Assembly (NCBI GenBank): GCA_028139135.1
Contig: JAOINB010000002.1
Span: 82,412 to 146,411, forward strand
Direction: 5' to 3'
Source: Betaproteobacteria bacterium
GTDB lineage: Bacteria > Pseudomonadota > Gammaproteobacteria > Burkholderiales > Burkholderiaceae_A
DNA: 64,000 nt
Shown: positions 9,469 through 18,850 of the stretch, piece after piece
Layout: each line of letters begins with the position of its first letter
How positions within the stretch are numbered: position 1 is the first letter of the stretch
The notes under the pieces: generated by a model
Databases searched by the model: none
What the model was told of the DNA's origin: nothing
What the model saw: only the letters and a program-made list of their open reading frames with translations
Made by a program: the position numbers and the translations under genes

Positions 9469-10602
9469 CTAAGCCTCTGCCAACACTATTCCCGTCTGAA
9501 TGGGCAACGTAGTTTTTAAACAACGCGCTTTTGAAAATCCACAGTCTCTTAAAATAGCTATAAGCTCCCTCGATGACCGAGGCCTCCCTTTGCCCATCAA
9601 AGCCAAATAGAACCAAAAATAAGCATCGCAGCTCATTCCTGGAAGATTATCATTAGCCATAGGTTCGGCTATTAGAAGCTTCCCATTATTTGGAAGGGAC
9701 TTTCTTATCAACTGCAATAGTTTTATTACGTTTTCCTCGGAATGGTCATACAACACTCTGATTAAAGTTACCAGGTCATAACCAGAGGGAATCTCATCTT
9801 CAAAGAAATTGCCGGGTATGATCTTTACCGCATCTACCAAGTCTGCTTTGCTAACGTTTTTTTTTGCTTCTTTACAAACCTCAGGAAGATCTAGGTTGGC
9901 TACTTTAATCCCAGGAATTAATTTTGCCAAACGAATTGAAAAACTAGCCTTCCCCCCTCCAACATCGAGTACAGAAGTGTGTTTTGTGAAATCATAAGCA
10001 GAGAATATTTGATCTGTCACTAAAGGTTGAGAAATTGCCATCAATTCACTGTACCTTTTGGCGTTTTCAGTTTTTTGTTCGAGTTCTGTATCACTAGGAA
10101 CACCTCTTCGTTCAACATAACCCCAATACCTATTCAAAGAAGTTTCCTTATCTTTTTCTTTAAGAAATGATACCGGCTCCATCAAGTCCCGATAAAACAT
10201 TTCGTGATGTAAAATTAGAGCTAAGAGACCTTTGTCATTTGCGAAAATATGTCCTTGCACGGTTAGGTCGATCAAATCACCCTCATCCTTTTCAATCAAA
10301 CCAATTGCGGATGCACCCATAAACAAACAATCGAACTTGGCTTTATCCAAATTTAGAAAATTGAATACCCTATCTATATCTTTGGGTCCATCTTTCAGAA
10401 GATTTAATATATCCAGCTTCACGCAGCATAATAAAATCTGGGAATAAACAAACCCAGCCATTAAATCAAAAGACTTTAATGCCTGGCGTCTAACAAAATA
10501 TTGCCCAATAAAAGAGGTTTCAAGATACCGTTTAAACCTATCTGACTGAAAAACTTTGCGCACAATTTTTCTTTTTACTGACCTGAAAAAATTAGCGCTC
10601 AA
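9469..10602 (-). CDS. crtF: Hydroxyneurosporene (demethylspheroidene) O-methyltransferase
   Basis: SAM methyltransferase motif VLDVGGGKASFSIRLAK, RYWGYVERRGVPSD; between crtE and bchC. Confidence 0.88.
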   Translation of the reverse strand: MSANFFRSVKRKIVRKVFQSDRFKRYLETSFIGQYFVRRQALKSFDLMAGFVYSQILLCCVKLDILNLLKDGPKDIDRVFNFLNLDKAKFDCLFMGASAIGLIEKDEGDLIDLTVQGHIFANDKGLLALILHHEMFYRDLMEPVSFLKEKDKETSLNRYWGYVERRGVPSDTELEQKTENAKRYSELMAISQPLVTDQIFSAYDFTKHTSVLDVGGGKASFSIRLAKLIPGIKVANLDLPEVCKEAKKNVSKADLVDAVKIIPGNFFEDEIPSGYDLVTLIRVLYDHSEENVIKLLQLIRKSLPNNGKLLIAEPMANDNLPGMSCDAYFWFYLALMGKGRPRSSRELIAILRDCGFSKARCLKTTLPIQTGIVLAEA

Positions 10603-10628
10603 CCTAAATTTACTCTTGCAAGCTAGTT

Positions 10629-11522
10629 TTAAGAAAATGCCTTACGGTCAATTTTTTGAACCTTTATACGGCCTTTCTTAGGTACAAGACGGATAGCTTC
10701 ATTTCTAATCAGTTTTGTTAATTTCGCATCATTATTAAACTTTGGTACCGATGCAACAACCTCATCTATTAAATTATCAAAGTACGCCACAGCCCCTGAA
10801 AGCCCCAGTTCTCTAGCTGAACTCATTCTACCCAGGACTTCATCTCTTCCAGTAGGTTTTCCAACGTCAGATGGATGTGCAATTACGTCGCGTATGTCAT
10901 CCGCTACTTGATAAGCCTCACCTAACTTTTCTCCAAAAAGGCGCCAATTCTCGATCTCACTGCCAGCCGATGCCGCACCCGACATAACTGCAGCCTCGAA
11001 TAACGCCCCAGTTTTTTCTCTCTGATATTGCTCTAATGACGCCCTCTTTTCACACTCCCATGCTTGACCAGCAATTATCCCAGACACACTTCCAACCGAT
11101 CTTGTTACCAAATTCAGTACCAACCTTAGGCGTGCAAAATGGCGTGTTTGACAATTATTTAGATGGCGAAATGCCTCAACTATTAACGCATCCCCAGCCA
11201 AAATAGCTAGCCTTTCATCAAATTCCTTATGAACTGAGGGCCTACCTCTTCGCATATTCGCATCATCGAAACAAGGTAAATCATCATGGACTAAGGACGC
11301 ACAGTGAAGAAACTCAATTGCTACCGCAGCAGCAATGGCCAAATTTTTGTCATAATTATCGAAAGAATCAGCAATAGCTAGACAGAGCCGCGGCCGTATC
11401 CTAGCACCTCCTGGGAAAACTGCATGGTGCATCGCCATGTGGAGTCTTTTAGGCGAACCGGGACTACTACACTTCGACAATGCATTTTTTAAATGCAATT
11501 CGAGAATACTCTCAGGTTTCAT
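10629..11522 (-). CDS. crtE: Geranylgeranyl diphosphate synthase
   Basis: HDDLPCFDDANMRRGRPSVHKEFDE and DDIRD prenyltransferase motifs. Confidence 0.92.
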   Translation of the reverse strand: MKPESILELHLKNALSKCSSPGSPKRLHMAMHHAVFPGGARIRPRLCLAIADSFDNYDKNLAIAAAVAIEFLHCASLVHDDLPCFDDANMRRGRPSVHKEFDERLAILAGDALIVEAFRHLNNCQTRHFARLRLVLNLVTRSVGSVSGIIAGQAWECEKRASLEQYQREKTGALFEAAVMSGAASAGSEIENWRLFGEKLGEAYQVADDIRDVIAHPSDVGKPTGRDEVLGRMSSARELGLSGAVAYFDNLIDEVVASVPKFNNDAKLTKLIRNEAIRLVPKKGRIKVQKIDRKAFS

Positions 11523-11554
11523 TAACACCCAATTTGTGATTTGTCGAATTATTG

Positions 11555-11583
11555 ATTAAAAAGAAAAAACTTCATTCTGTCAA
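11555..11583 (-). promoter_or_regulatory. crtE promoter, TTGACA-N17-TTTAAT
   Basis: Consensus -35 inside the first PpsR site, 17-bp spacer, 5/6 -10. Confidence 0.65.
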
Positions 11584-11595
11584 TTCTTATTGACA
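11578..11595. promoter_or_regulatory. PpsR/CrtJ-type site TGTCAATTCTTATTGACA
   Basis: TGT-N12-ACA palindrome in crtE/bchO divergent promoter. Confidence 0.85.
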
Positions 11596-11602
11596 AATAA
11601 TA

Positions 11603-11620
11603 TGTAAAAATTATGTTACA
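11603..11620. promoter_or_regulatory. PpsR/CrtJ-type site TGTAAAAATTATGTTACA
   Basis: Second TGT-N12-ACA, 25 bp start-to-start from the first. Confidence 0.8.
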
Positions 11621-11649
11621 CATAATTTGAATTGTTAAAAACTACAAAA

Positions 11650-12534
11650 ATGACTAAAGAACAATCTAAAAACAGATGGATTCAAACAGAAAATGTTAAG
11701 TGGTTTTGTCTGACTTCAAACTCATGGCAGGAGTTTGAAGCGAAAAGTAACAATGAATTAGTTTTGTTTTTACACGGGACCGGTGGTAGTTATGAATGTT
11801 GGGATGAAATCGCAAAGGGACTTAATCATAGCTTCGTTACTCTGTGTTTAGACTTGCCGGGACACGGGAAATCTGAAAATAATAAAACATTCAAGTTAAG
11901 CTTACGAAATATTGCTCTAGAGCTAAGTCAATTGCTCAAGCTTTTAAACATAAAAAAATTAAAAACAATCGTTAGTCATTCGGCAGGCACAACATTAGCA
12001 ATAGAGTTATCAAACTGTAATAAACAAATTGAAGTAGAGAAAATTATTGGGATTAACCCCTCACTTGTTCCCCCGCCCTTCCACTTTACCATGGCGCTAA
12101 GCCCCTTAATAAGTCCTTTTATTACGTCAGAAACTTCTGTATCTTGGTTGTCCAAAATGATCAATAACTCAACAATAATAGAAAAACTCTTGGACTCAAC
12201 AGGTTCAAATTTAAAAGACCCTATCAAAAGAGATAGATACGCTAGGCTATTTAATAATAAAAAACATTTAAAAGGAGCCCTAAATTTTATGGCAGAAACA
12301 GACGTTATGAGCGTTCTTCAAAATGTCCATTCTGCGAAAACAAAATTTTTTTTTATCATTGGCGCCAAAGATACCTGGGTAAGACCAGAGAATTTAAAAA
12401 ATATTTTCAGCAAATATTTTCCACAAGCAAAAATTTTGGAGCTCGATGGGGGGCACTTGTTAAACGAAACTCACTCCAAGGAACTTTGCAAATTAATTCT
12501 CCAGGAATTAACGTATCGTGGTAACAGCATCTAA
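11650..12534 (+). CDS. bchO: Alpha/beta hydrolase, BchO-type Mg-chelatase-associated protein
   Basis: LFLHGTGGSYECWDEIAKGL, LDLPGHGKSE, SHSAGT nucleophile, GGHLLNETH; photosynthesis cluster context. Confidence 0.85.
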   Translation: MTKEQSKNRWIQTENVKWFCLTSNSWQEFEAKSNNELVLFLHGTGGSYECWDEIAKGLNHSFVTLCLDLPGHGKSENNKTFKLSLRNIALELSQLLKLLNIKKLKTIVSHSAGTTLAIELSNCNKQIEVEKIIGINPSLVPPPFHFTMALSPLISPFITSETSVSWLSKMINNSTIIEKLLDSTGSNLKDPIKRDRYARLFNNKKHLKGALNFMAETDVMSVLQNVHSAKTKFFFIIGAKDTWVRPENLKNIFSKYFPQAKILELDGGHLLNETHSKELCKLILQELTYRGNSI

Positions 12535-14322
12535 TATCTTTTTCGAACTAGCTCGTGGTAAAGGAAGATAAGTAGCCCCAAGCTTATCAGCCAAAAATCT
12601 AGTTTTTGGCGCGGGGTTATCAGCTATATCAATAAATATAGATTTTATTGAGTGACTATTGAAAAGTTCGGCGCTCTTCAGAGATTCCTCAAATGCTTTA
12701 CTTCTACCCCCAACTCCACTTTTTGTAACATTTGCTCCGCCATCACTCAGGATAACTAATACAGGAATTTTTCCATGGCTTAACTCAGAGCAACACAGAT
12801 TAAATGCATGCTCTAAGGCTGCAGGCATGGGAGTCCCTCCACCACCCTTCAATCCCCTAAGACATTTTTTTGCTCGAACGAGAGATCTCGTTGGTTCTAA
12901 TAATAAGTCACTATGCTTTCCCCTGAATGAAATAAGAGCAACTTCGTCTCTGCGAATATAACACTCAGCTAGAAGTAGCTCTACCGCTCCCTTGGCTTCT
13001 CCTAACCTTTTCGATGCCGAGGACCCTGAGGCATCGACCAAAAAAATAGTTGTATTACGGACTCGATTTCGTCTCTTGGAAACACGCAGATCTTCGGGCA
13101 AGATACGCAAAAGCATATTTTCATCAAAATTTTTATAAGTTTGTCTTTCAACCTGATAGGGAAGAGCAGCTTGAATTGAATCAACGATTTTTATTTTATG
13201 AGGTAAGCCCTGACGCCATCGCATTGAGGAATAGTTTGTCCCACTACTTGTATTTCTTATAAACGTTTGTCCTCTTCCAAACGACGAACTCCCCTTCAAC
13301 CGTTTAGAAAGTTCCCCGGACAATATACTTTGTAAAAACTCTTTTGAAAGAAATATATTTTGCGTAGAAGAATCCAGGTTTGCAGGGCTATCCTCTACTA
13401 TCTCATTTTCGATACTTTGCCTCTCATCATCTCTTGACTCGATAATCGACGAATCCGATTTATCAATCTGATTACTTTCTTCCATTAAGTTCTCTTCTGT
13501 CGGAGCCTCGGTATCCTCATTCTCGACACTAAGTTGGTTTTCTTCTTCTTGTGAAGGAATTGACTTTGCTTTCGAAAGGAAAACTAACGATGCTGCTATT
13601 TTAATGTCCTCGTCGTCTACCTGAATCCTTCCCCGCAAAGCAGCAATAACCTTAGAGACAGTGATCGCAAAGAAAACCTGACGGAAACCCTCAACCTTCA
13701 ACTCAGAGGATATTGCGACTAACATTGATAACTGGTTAGCGTCTAAATTTACATCGGGAAAAATTTTTCTTGCACTATCCACATTTCGAATTTCCTCTTC
13801 AGACATTGCCAGATTATCCAAATCATAGTCTTCGGCTAATTCTGCTCCAAGTATCGTTAGTGCTAGCCGTTCATTAATTGCGTGCGGGACGTTTTGATTC
13901 TTATCTTCTTTATTGAAAGGTAATTCCTCGAACACTATTAATGAATTAAAACCACAATTACTTCCAGTAGTTATTTCAAGTGTTTTGTCTAAATCTGCAC
14001 ATAGTAGATTAGATACTGTCCTATCGATATTTCTTGTCAAACTTAAAAGAAGCACCTGACCATTATTCTTTTTTCTGCTTAGTAAGCTCTCTCGATAAAC
14101 CTTAACTCCTTCTCTTAAAGAGCCTAAAAAATCTATTCCTCCTGTTAAATCTTCGGAACAAACATCCGATGGAATTGATGCGAGGCTCATTCTCTTAGGA
14201 AGAATACTTTTCAAAGAGCCGATTAGGGCTTGTCGATACTCGAAATGGGGCAATTCAATTCTTATCCCAGCTAATTTATGCGGACACACGGAAAAAATTT
14301 TTAAAATGTATTTAGCTATCAC
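12508..14322 (-). CDS. bchD: Magnesium chelatase subunit D
   Basis: C-terminal vWA/MIDAS TTIFLVDASGSSASKRLGEAKGAVELLL, acidic linker, adjacent to bchI. Confidence 0.93.
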   Translation of the reverse strand: MIAKYILKIFSVCPHKLAGIRIELPHFEYRQALIGSLKSILPKRMSLASIPSDVCSEDLTGGIDFLGSLREGVKVYRESLLSRKKNNGQVLLLSLTRNIDRTVSNLLCADLDKTLEITTGSNCGFNSLIVFEELPFNKEDKNQNVPHAINERLALTILGAELAEDYDLDNLAMSEEEIRNVDSARKIFPDVNLDANQLSMLVAISSELKVEGFRQVFFAITVSKVIAALRGRIQVDDEDIKIAASLVFLSKAKSIPSQEEENQLSVENEDTEAPTEENLMEESNQIDKSDSSIIESRDDERQSIENEIVEDSPANLDSSTQNIFLSKEFLQSILSGELSKRLKGSSSFGRGQTFIRNTSSGTNYSSMRWRQGLPHKIKIVDSIQAALPYQVERQTYKNFDENMLLRILPEDLRVSKRRNRVRNTTIFLVDASGSSASKRLGEAKGAVELLLAECYIRRDEVALISFRGKHSDLLLEPTRSLVRAKKCLRGLKGGGGTPMPAALEHAFNLCCSELSHGKIPVLVILSDGGANVTKSGVGGRSKAFEESLKSAELFNSHSIKSIFIDIADNPAPKTRFLADKLGATYLPLPRASSKKILDAVTTIR

Positions 14323-14334
14323 TAAACTTTTTTC

Positions 14335-15351
14335 TTAATCAAATACTTCCGAAATCATTTTTTTTACACGAGTATCCGAACTAGACTCATCCAAAGGGTC
14401 TCTTCTTAAGCGATGCCGAAGAGACATAACAGCTACATGTTTGACATGTTCCTCAGTTACCGAAAGGCTTCCATTTAGGGCTGCGCATGCTCTAGCAGCT
14501 TTACTCAGGGAAAGTTCCCCCCTTAAACCGTCCGTTTTTAGCATTAAGCAAAGCGCTGCAATTTTCTCAAGCGTTTTCTCTGGCACTTTTACTTTGCTAA
14601 GCTTAGTTCTCGCAGCCCTTATCTTTTTTGCCAAACCCAATTCTTTTGATAGCCATTTTTCCTTAAAAGCTTCCGGATTATCGTCAAACTCCTGTCTTAA
14701 CTTAACAACTTTAACCCTCTCTTCGAGATTTCCAGGAGTAGTCACATCTACTGAAAAAGCAAACCTATCTAATAATTGTGGCCTAAGCTCTCCCTCCTCT
14801 GGATTACCACTCCCTACAAGTACAAACTGTGCAGGGTGGTCAATTGACAAACCCTCTCTCTCAATAAGATTTATACCAGAAGCGGAAACATCAATAAGTA
14901 AATCAACCAAATGATCATCCAAAAGATTAACTTCATCAACATATAAAAATCCTCGGTTAGCGCTGGCAAGCAAGCCTGGCTCAAGTTGCTTATCACCCGA
15001 CCGTAACGCTTTTTGAATATCTAATGAACCAATTATTCGGTCCTCCGTAGCACCCAATGGAAGATTGACTATGGGCACACTCCTATATTCACTAACTAAT
15101 CTTTCCCCTTTTTTACAACGACTACATGCTCCAATCTCTTTAGAAGGAAAACAGTTAAACATACAATTTTTTATGGCTTTGATCTTTGGTAAAACATTAA
15201 CTAAAGCCCTAATTGCAGTTGACTTTCCGGTGCCTCGATGGCCCATTACCAAAACACCCCCCATAAGAGGATCTACTGCAGATAACTTTAAGGCTAAGCA
15301 CATTTCATCTTGTCCAATTATTGCTGTAAAGGGGTAATAGAATGCACTCAT
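14335..15351 (-). CDS. bchI: Magnesium chelatase ATPase subunit I
   Basis: YPFTAIIGQDEMCLALKLSAVDPLMGGVLVMGHRGTGKSTAIRAL, FVLVGSGNPEEGELRPQLLDRF. Confidence 0.97.
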   Translation of the reverse strand: MSAFYYPFTAIIGQDEMCLALKLSAVDPLMGGVLVMGHRGTGKSTAIRALVNVLPKIKAIKNCMFNCFPSKEIGACSRCKKGERLVSEYRSVPIVNLPLGATEDRIIGSLDIQKALRSGDKQLEPGLLASANRGFLYVDEVNLLDDHLVDLLIDVSASGINLIEREGLSIDHPAQFVLVGSGNPEEGELRPQLLDRFAFSVDVTTPGNLEERVKVVKLRQEFDDNPEAFKEKWLSKELGLAKKIRAARTKLSKVKVPEKTLEKIAALCLMLKTDGLRGELSLSKAARACAALNGSLSVTEEHVKHVAVMSLRHRLRRDPLDESSSDTRVKKMISEVFD

Positions 15352-15354
15352 GTT

Positions 15355-15636
15355 CTAATTTTTTCGTCTAATAAAAATTATCAAGGAGTAAAAGTGAAAA
15401 AGCCCCGAACACATCAGAAAAAACAAGCATAAACTTAGCCGATCTTTTGCAAACGATAACAGTGATGCCATTAACAAAATTCCTGAAATAACATTATAGA
15501 AAAAGCTTTCTTTAAAAATATTTTTACTTCCCTTTGTTTTAAAAATCATTAGAAGCTCAAACAAGGACACTGTTATTATAACCCCTACCAAAACAAGAAT
15601 TAAATCTTCATCAATCATTATCATGTCAAACCTCAT
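15355..15636 (-). CDS. Small integral membrane protein, unknown function
   Basis: Several hydrophobic segments; packed between LON-domain gene and bchI with short overlaps/gaps. Confidence 0.65.
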   Translation of the reverse strand: MRFDMIMIDEDLILVLVGVIITVSLFELLMIFKTKGSKNIFKESFFYNVISGILLMASLLSFAKDRLSLCLFFLMCSGLFHFYSLIIFIRRKN

Positions 15637-15640
15637 AAAT

Positions 15641-16234
15641 TTACCGAAGGATAAAGTCAATTTTTTTTAGTCTTGCTAGAGGATCCATCTCTTCAAGAAG
15701 ACTTTGTTTCTGTGCAGCTCCGATAGGTAACAACTCCGCCCATCTGTTAGCAACCCAACCTGCATCATTAAACCGATCGTCGAAATCGCCCATTTCCCTA
15801 TTGACTGGGAATGTCTTTTTTCTATTTGCATTAAACAGGTCTTTGAGATCACTAGACAAACGACTAATACTTTCAGGAATTCGAACTATGCTATCGCTTG
15901 TTACCTCACTGACTTCTGCGCTCCACAAGGAGTACCTTCCTCTGCTAGCTGAGTTTATCTTGAAACGTCCCTCCCCTTTAACACTTATCGAAAAAAGCGT
16001 TGGTTGCAAAGTTTCAAATCGAATAATTCTAGCCTTCGTACCAATATCATAAAATTCTTCAATTTCTCCAGGCGTGTTAGTTTCAAGACCACGTTGAAGT
16101 AAAATAATACCAAAACACTTTTTCTCATCACTGGCCGCTCTAATCATTTTCAAATACCTAATTTCAAAGATGTTTAAGGACAAGATACCATCTGGAAACA
16201 AACACATATTTAGCGGGAACAAGGGTAGGCTCAA
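15641..16234 (-). CDS. LON peptidase N-terminal (substrate-binding) domain protein
   Basis: LSLPLFPLNMCLFPDGILSLNIFEIRYLKMI; TTG start overlapping upstream TGA proposed (TTGA). Confidence 0.8.
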   Translation of the reverse strand: MSLPLFPLNMCLFPDGILSLNIFEIRYLKMIRAASDEKKCFGIILLQRGLETNTPGEIEEFYDIGTKARIIRFETLQPTLFSISVKGEGRFKINSASRGRYSLWSAEVSEVTSDSIVRIPESISRLSSDLKDLFNANRKKTFPVNREMGDFDDRFNDAGWVANRWAELLPIGAAQKQSLLEEMDPLARLKKIDFILR

Positions 16235-17106
16235 TCCCCTCTCCCAAGTAAATTTTCGCAAGGATCCTCCCTTGAGACAGCCTCGGTCAGCCAAATATAA
16301 TCAGTGTCCGCGTCTTTAAACAGTTTTTTAATGACACTGTCTGTCGTTTCGAAAAGCCTATCTATTTCTAAAAATGCAATCGAAACAACATGGCTACTAG
16401 GATTTATTTTTTTTAATATTTGCGGGACTCCATAATCTCGTCTTACGTGTCCGTTGCCAGCTATCACAATAGCAGGAGCAACTGCAGTAGCTATTTGAGC
16501 TAAGCTAGCATCTCTATACCGTTGGACCTTAAACATAAAACTCAAAAGATCCCCCTCAACGACCCCGCAGTGACCCGCAACTAAATCATTGATAAGTTTA
16601 TCTTTTGATTGACTGTTAAGGACACTTTTATCAACAAGAGGATTCAGTGTATCTGACAGTGAAAACTTCTTCCCTAAATAAATATTATTAATATCTTCGT
16701 GAGATAAATTACCTCCGAAGACGGGCAAACTTAACTCTTCAAATTTTTTATATAAAACTTCATGAACTGGCCAACTCCAAGATTTTTTATTAAAACCGAT
16801 AATCTCAAGATCTTCTAATAGACTCCCGGAGTAAGTAATCTCATTTCCAGAAGACAAATGTTCTGATACAATCACAAATTTTTCGCTCTGGAGTTTACCT
16901 ATTAAATCTGCTCTTGCTCTGTGCTGAAATAGATTATCGTGGATTTCACCTAACAAAATAATATCAGCGTTATGCATGGCAGAAATTAAATCCTGTAAGT
17001 TGACCTGATTTTTTGTTTCGTACTCAAAAATTATCTCATTCCCAAGTAGGTTGCATGGAATTAAAAAAAATAATGTAATTAAGAAATGGGAACAAAATCT
17101 TTTCAC
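16231..17106 (-). CDS. ChaN-family (haem-binding / Tiki superfamily) protein
   Basis: DIILLGEIHDNLFQHRARADLI, AGNGHVRRDYGVPQ; signal peptide. Confidence 0.82.
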   Translation of the reverse strand: MKRFCSHFLITLFFLIPCNLLGNEIIFEYETKNQVNLQDLISAMHNADIILLGEIHDNLFQHRARADLIGKLQSEKFVIVSEHLSSGNEITYSGSLLEDLEIIGFNKKSWSWPVHEVLYKKFEELSLPVFGGNLSHEDINNIYLGKKFSLSDTLNPLVDKSVLNSQSKDKLINDLVAGHCGVVEGDLLSFMFKVQRYRDASLAQIATAVAPAIVIAGNGHVRRDYGVPQILKKINPSSHVVSIAFLEIDRLFETTDSVIKKLFKDADTDYIWLTEAVSREDPCENLLGRGD

Positions 17107-17217
17107 CTTAGCAAATCCTTATTTTATTAAGGTTCTGTTTTTATGCGTACTAATTGCTTCTCCAGCCTACTAATGATTGACAAAGCATGGCTGACGACGA
17201 GATGTATAATTAAAGAA

Positions 17218-17628
17218 TTAGTGTAAAGTTCTCGGAATCTGAAGATGAAAAACCGGAATTTCTGTATCAAATGGTGTTCCATCCTCTGCAACCATTTTGT
17301 ATTTTCCCTGCATTGTTCCAACTGGTGTCGATATAACAGCACTACTTGTATACTCAAACCCTTCTCCAGGCTCAATAATTGGCTGCTGTCCAACAACCCC
17401 ATCACCTACGACCTCCTGAACATCTCCATTCGCATCTGTAATCTGCCAGTACCGACTAAGTAACTTCACGGGGTGCCCACCCGTATTTAAAATTCTAATG
17501 GTGTAAGCAAAAACATATTTGTCAGCCTCCGGGGAAGAGTGTGCCTCCAAATATATGGGCTCCGCTTCAATCTCACATAAATATTTAATTTCATTATCTT
17601 CAGACTTCAACACCATGATACTCTCCAA
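17218..17628 (-). CDS. apaG: ApaG domain protein
   Basis: YTIRILNTGGHPVKLLSRYWQITDANGDVQEVVGDGVVGQQPIIEPGEGFEYTSSAVISTPVGTMQGKYKM. Confidence 0.95.
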   Translation of the reverse strand: MESIMVLKSEDNEIKYLCEIEAEPIYLEAHSSPEADKYVFAYTIRILNTGGHPVKLLSRYWQITDANGDVQEVVGDGVVGQQPIIEPGEGFEYTSSAVISTPVGTMQGKYKMVAEDGTPFDTEIPVFHLQIPRTLH

Positions 17629-17634
17629 AAAAAG

Positions 17635-18828
17635 CTAACTCCCGATTAATAGGGGTGCTGCATAACCGGTAAGCTCAAGATACCCGAATCCTATCTCTTT
17701 TTTACCGGAAATCATAGTGACAGCTCCTTCCCAATAATAATTCCCCGTGCTCTGCAATGCATCGACTTCCTGGTCACTCATTAACGGAATTATACCGTAT
17801 TCAACCTTATTAATAAAAATTGACTGTTCAACAGGGTAAATAGCCCCGGACCTTGGTGACCTCCAGTTTTTTCTAGTACTCCAAATTATCTCGTTTTTAT
17901 TTTTTAATTCTCCAACCTTTTGATTACCAAAAATACCATTAAACTCATGAATAAATTTCTTTTGTTGAGACTTATCGATAAAAGAATAATCGCTCCAACC
18001 GATTGAACCATCTTGTTTTCTTATTTTGAAAACCATCAAACTAGAACCATCAATTAAATTAATTCCGATCCAGTCCCAGCCTACAAAATCATCCATTAAA
18101 AGTTCACTCATCCATTCATGGTCCAACCAACCGATTCCGGACACTTTCCTATACTTCTTTTGATTAAAACCTAATTCACCGTTAATTGTTAAATTGGGCC
18201 TGCTGTAATAATAGCTCGCGTAATTCTTATTTGGACCCTTTTGGGAAAAACCATTTTCGCCATTCAGTACGGGGAACATGCGATATCCTAACTTTCCAGG
18301 AGGAGTGATTATCAAATTTAAATTAAATTTTCTTTGATTTATCCTTAAAAAATATTTATCCGCTTTTTCTTCCCTGAAGAATAAAATATCCTCGAATTGA
18401 AGTCGCATGTCTTCTTTCTTTACATCCACAGGACCTATCCCTGGTCTACCAATTTTTTGAGCCGTAAATAACTTGTTCTGGTTAGGATCCGAAATTGAGC
18501 AGTGCACAAAAACTATTTGAGAAGAATCAAATGATGTATTTTCTTGAAATCTATATCTGGTACCTAAACGAAAGAAAGTTATCTGAAAACCATATGATAA
18601 AGACATATCATTTAGCCAGCCAGTAAGGTACCACCACTCTAGACGGAATGAAGGATGAGAACCATGATCATTAGGAAAACGAATTATTTTTCCAGGCTTT
18701 ACTTTTTCCCACAATATTTCACCATAATCGTCTGCCTCCGTTTTTTTTAAAAATAAAATATTTGAATAAGCAAAGAATGGAATACCGAAAAATATTGGTG
18801 AACTCAAAAATTTACGGCGACTAATCAT
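17635..18828 (-). CDS. AttH-like lipocalin/CrtC-fold secreted protein, Tat signal
   Basis: MISRRKFL twin-arginine motif; FRLEWWYLTGWLND, GIGWLDHEWMSELL; ABC exporter context. Confidence 0.85.
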   Translation of the reverse strand: MISRRKFLSSPIFFGIPFFAYSNILFLKKTEADDYGEILWEKVKPGKIIRFPNDHGSHPSFRLEWWYLTGWLNDMSLSYGFQITFFRLGTRYRFQENTSFDSSQIVFVHCSISDPNQNKLFTAQKIGRPGIGPVDVKKEDMRLQFEDILFFREEKADKYFLRINQRKFNLNLIITPPGKLGYRMFPVLNGENGFSQKGPNKNYASYYYSRPNLTINGELGFNQKKYRKVSGIGWLDHEWMSELLMDDFVGWDWIGINLIDGSSLMVFKIRKQDGSIGWSDYSFIDKSQQKKFIHEFNGIFGNQKVGELKNKNEIIWSTRKNWRSPRSGAIYPVEQSIFINKVEYGIIPLMSDQEVDALQSTGNYYWEGAVTMISGKKEIGFGYLELTGYAAPLLIGS

Positions 18829-18850
18829 ATGAATCCTTTATTTTGATAAT

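Noticed and set aside
14441-14914. 157-aa plus-strand ORF opposite bchI
   Set aside because: Shadow ORF of bchI
17127-17405. 92-aa minus-strand ORF overlapping apaG in another frame
   Set aside because: ApaG reading frame is unmistakable; this frame has no family signature
17635-18828. Possible carotenoid 1,2-hydratase (CrtC) because of the lipocalin/CrtC-like fold near a photosynthesis cluster
   Set aside because: Tat-exported and in an AttEFGH-type ABC operon; matches the AttH/secreted-hydrolase group better than CrtC
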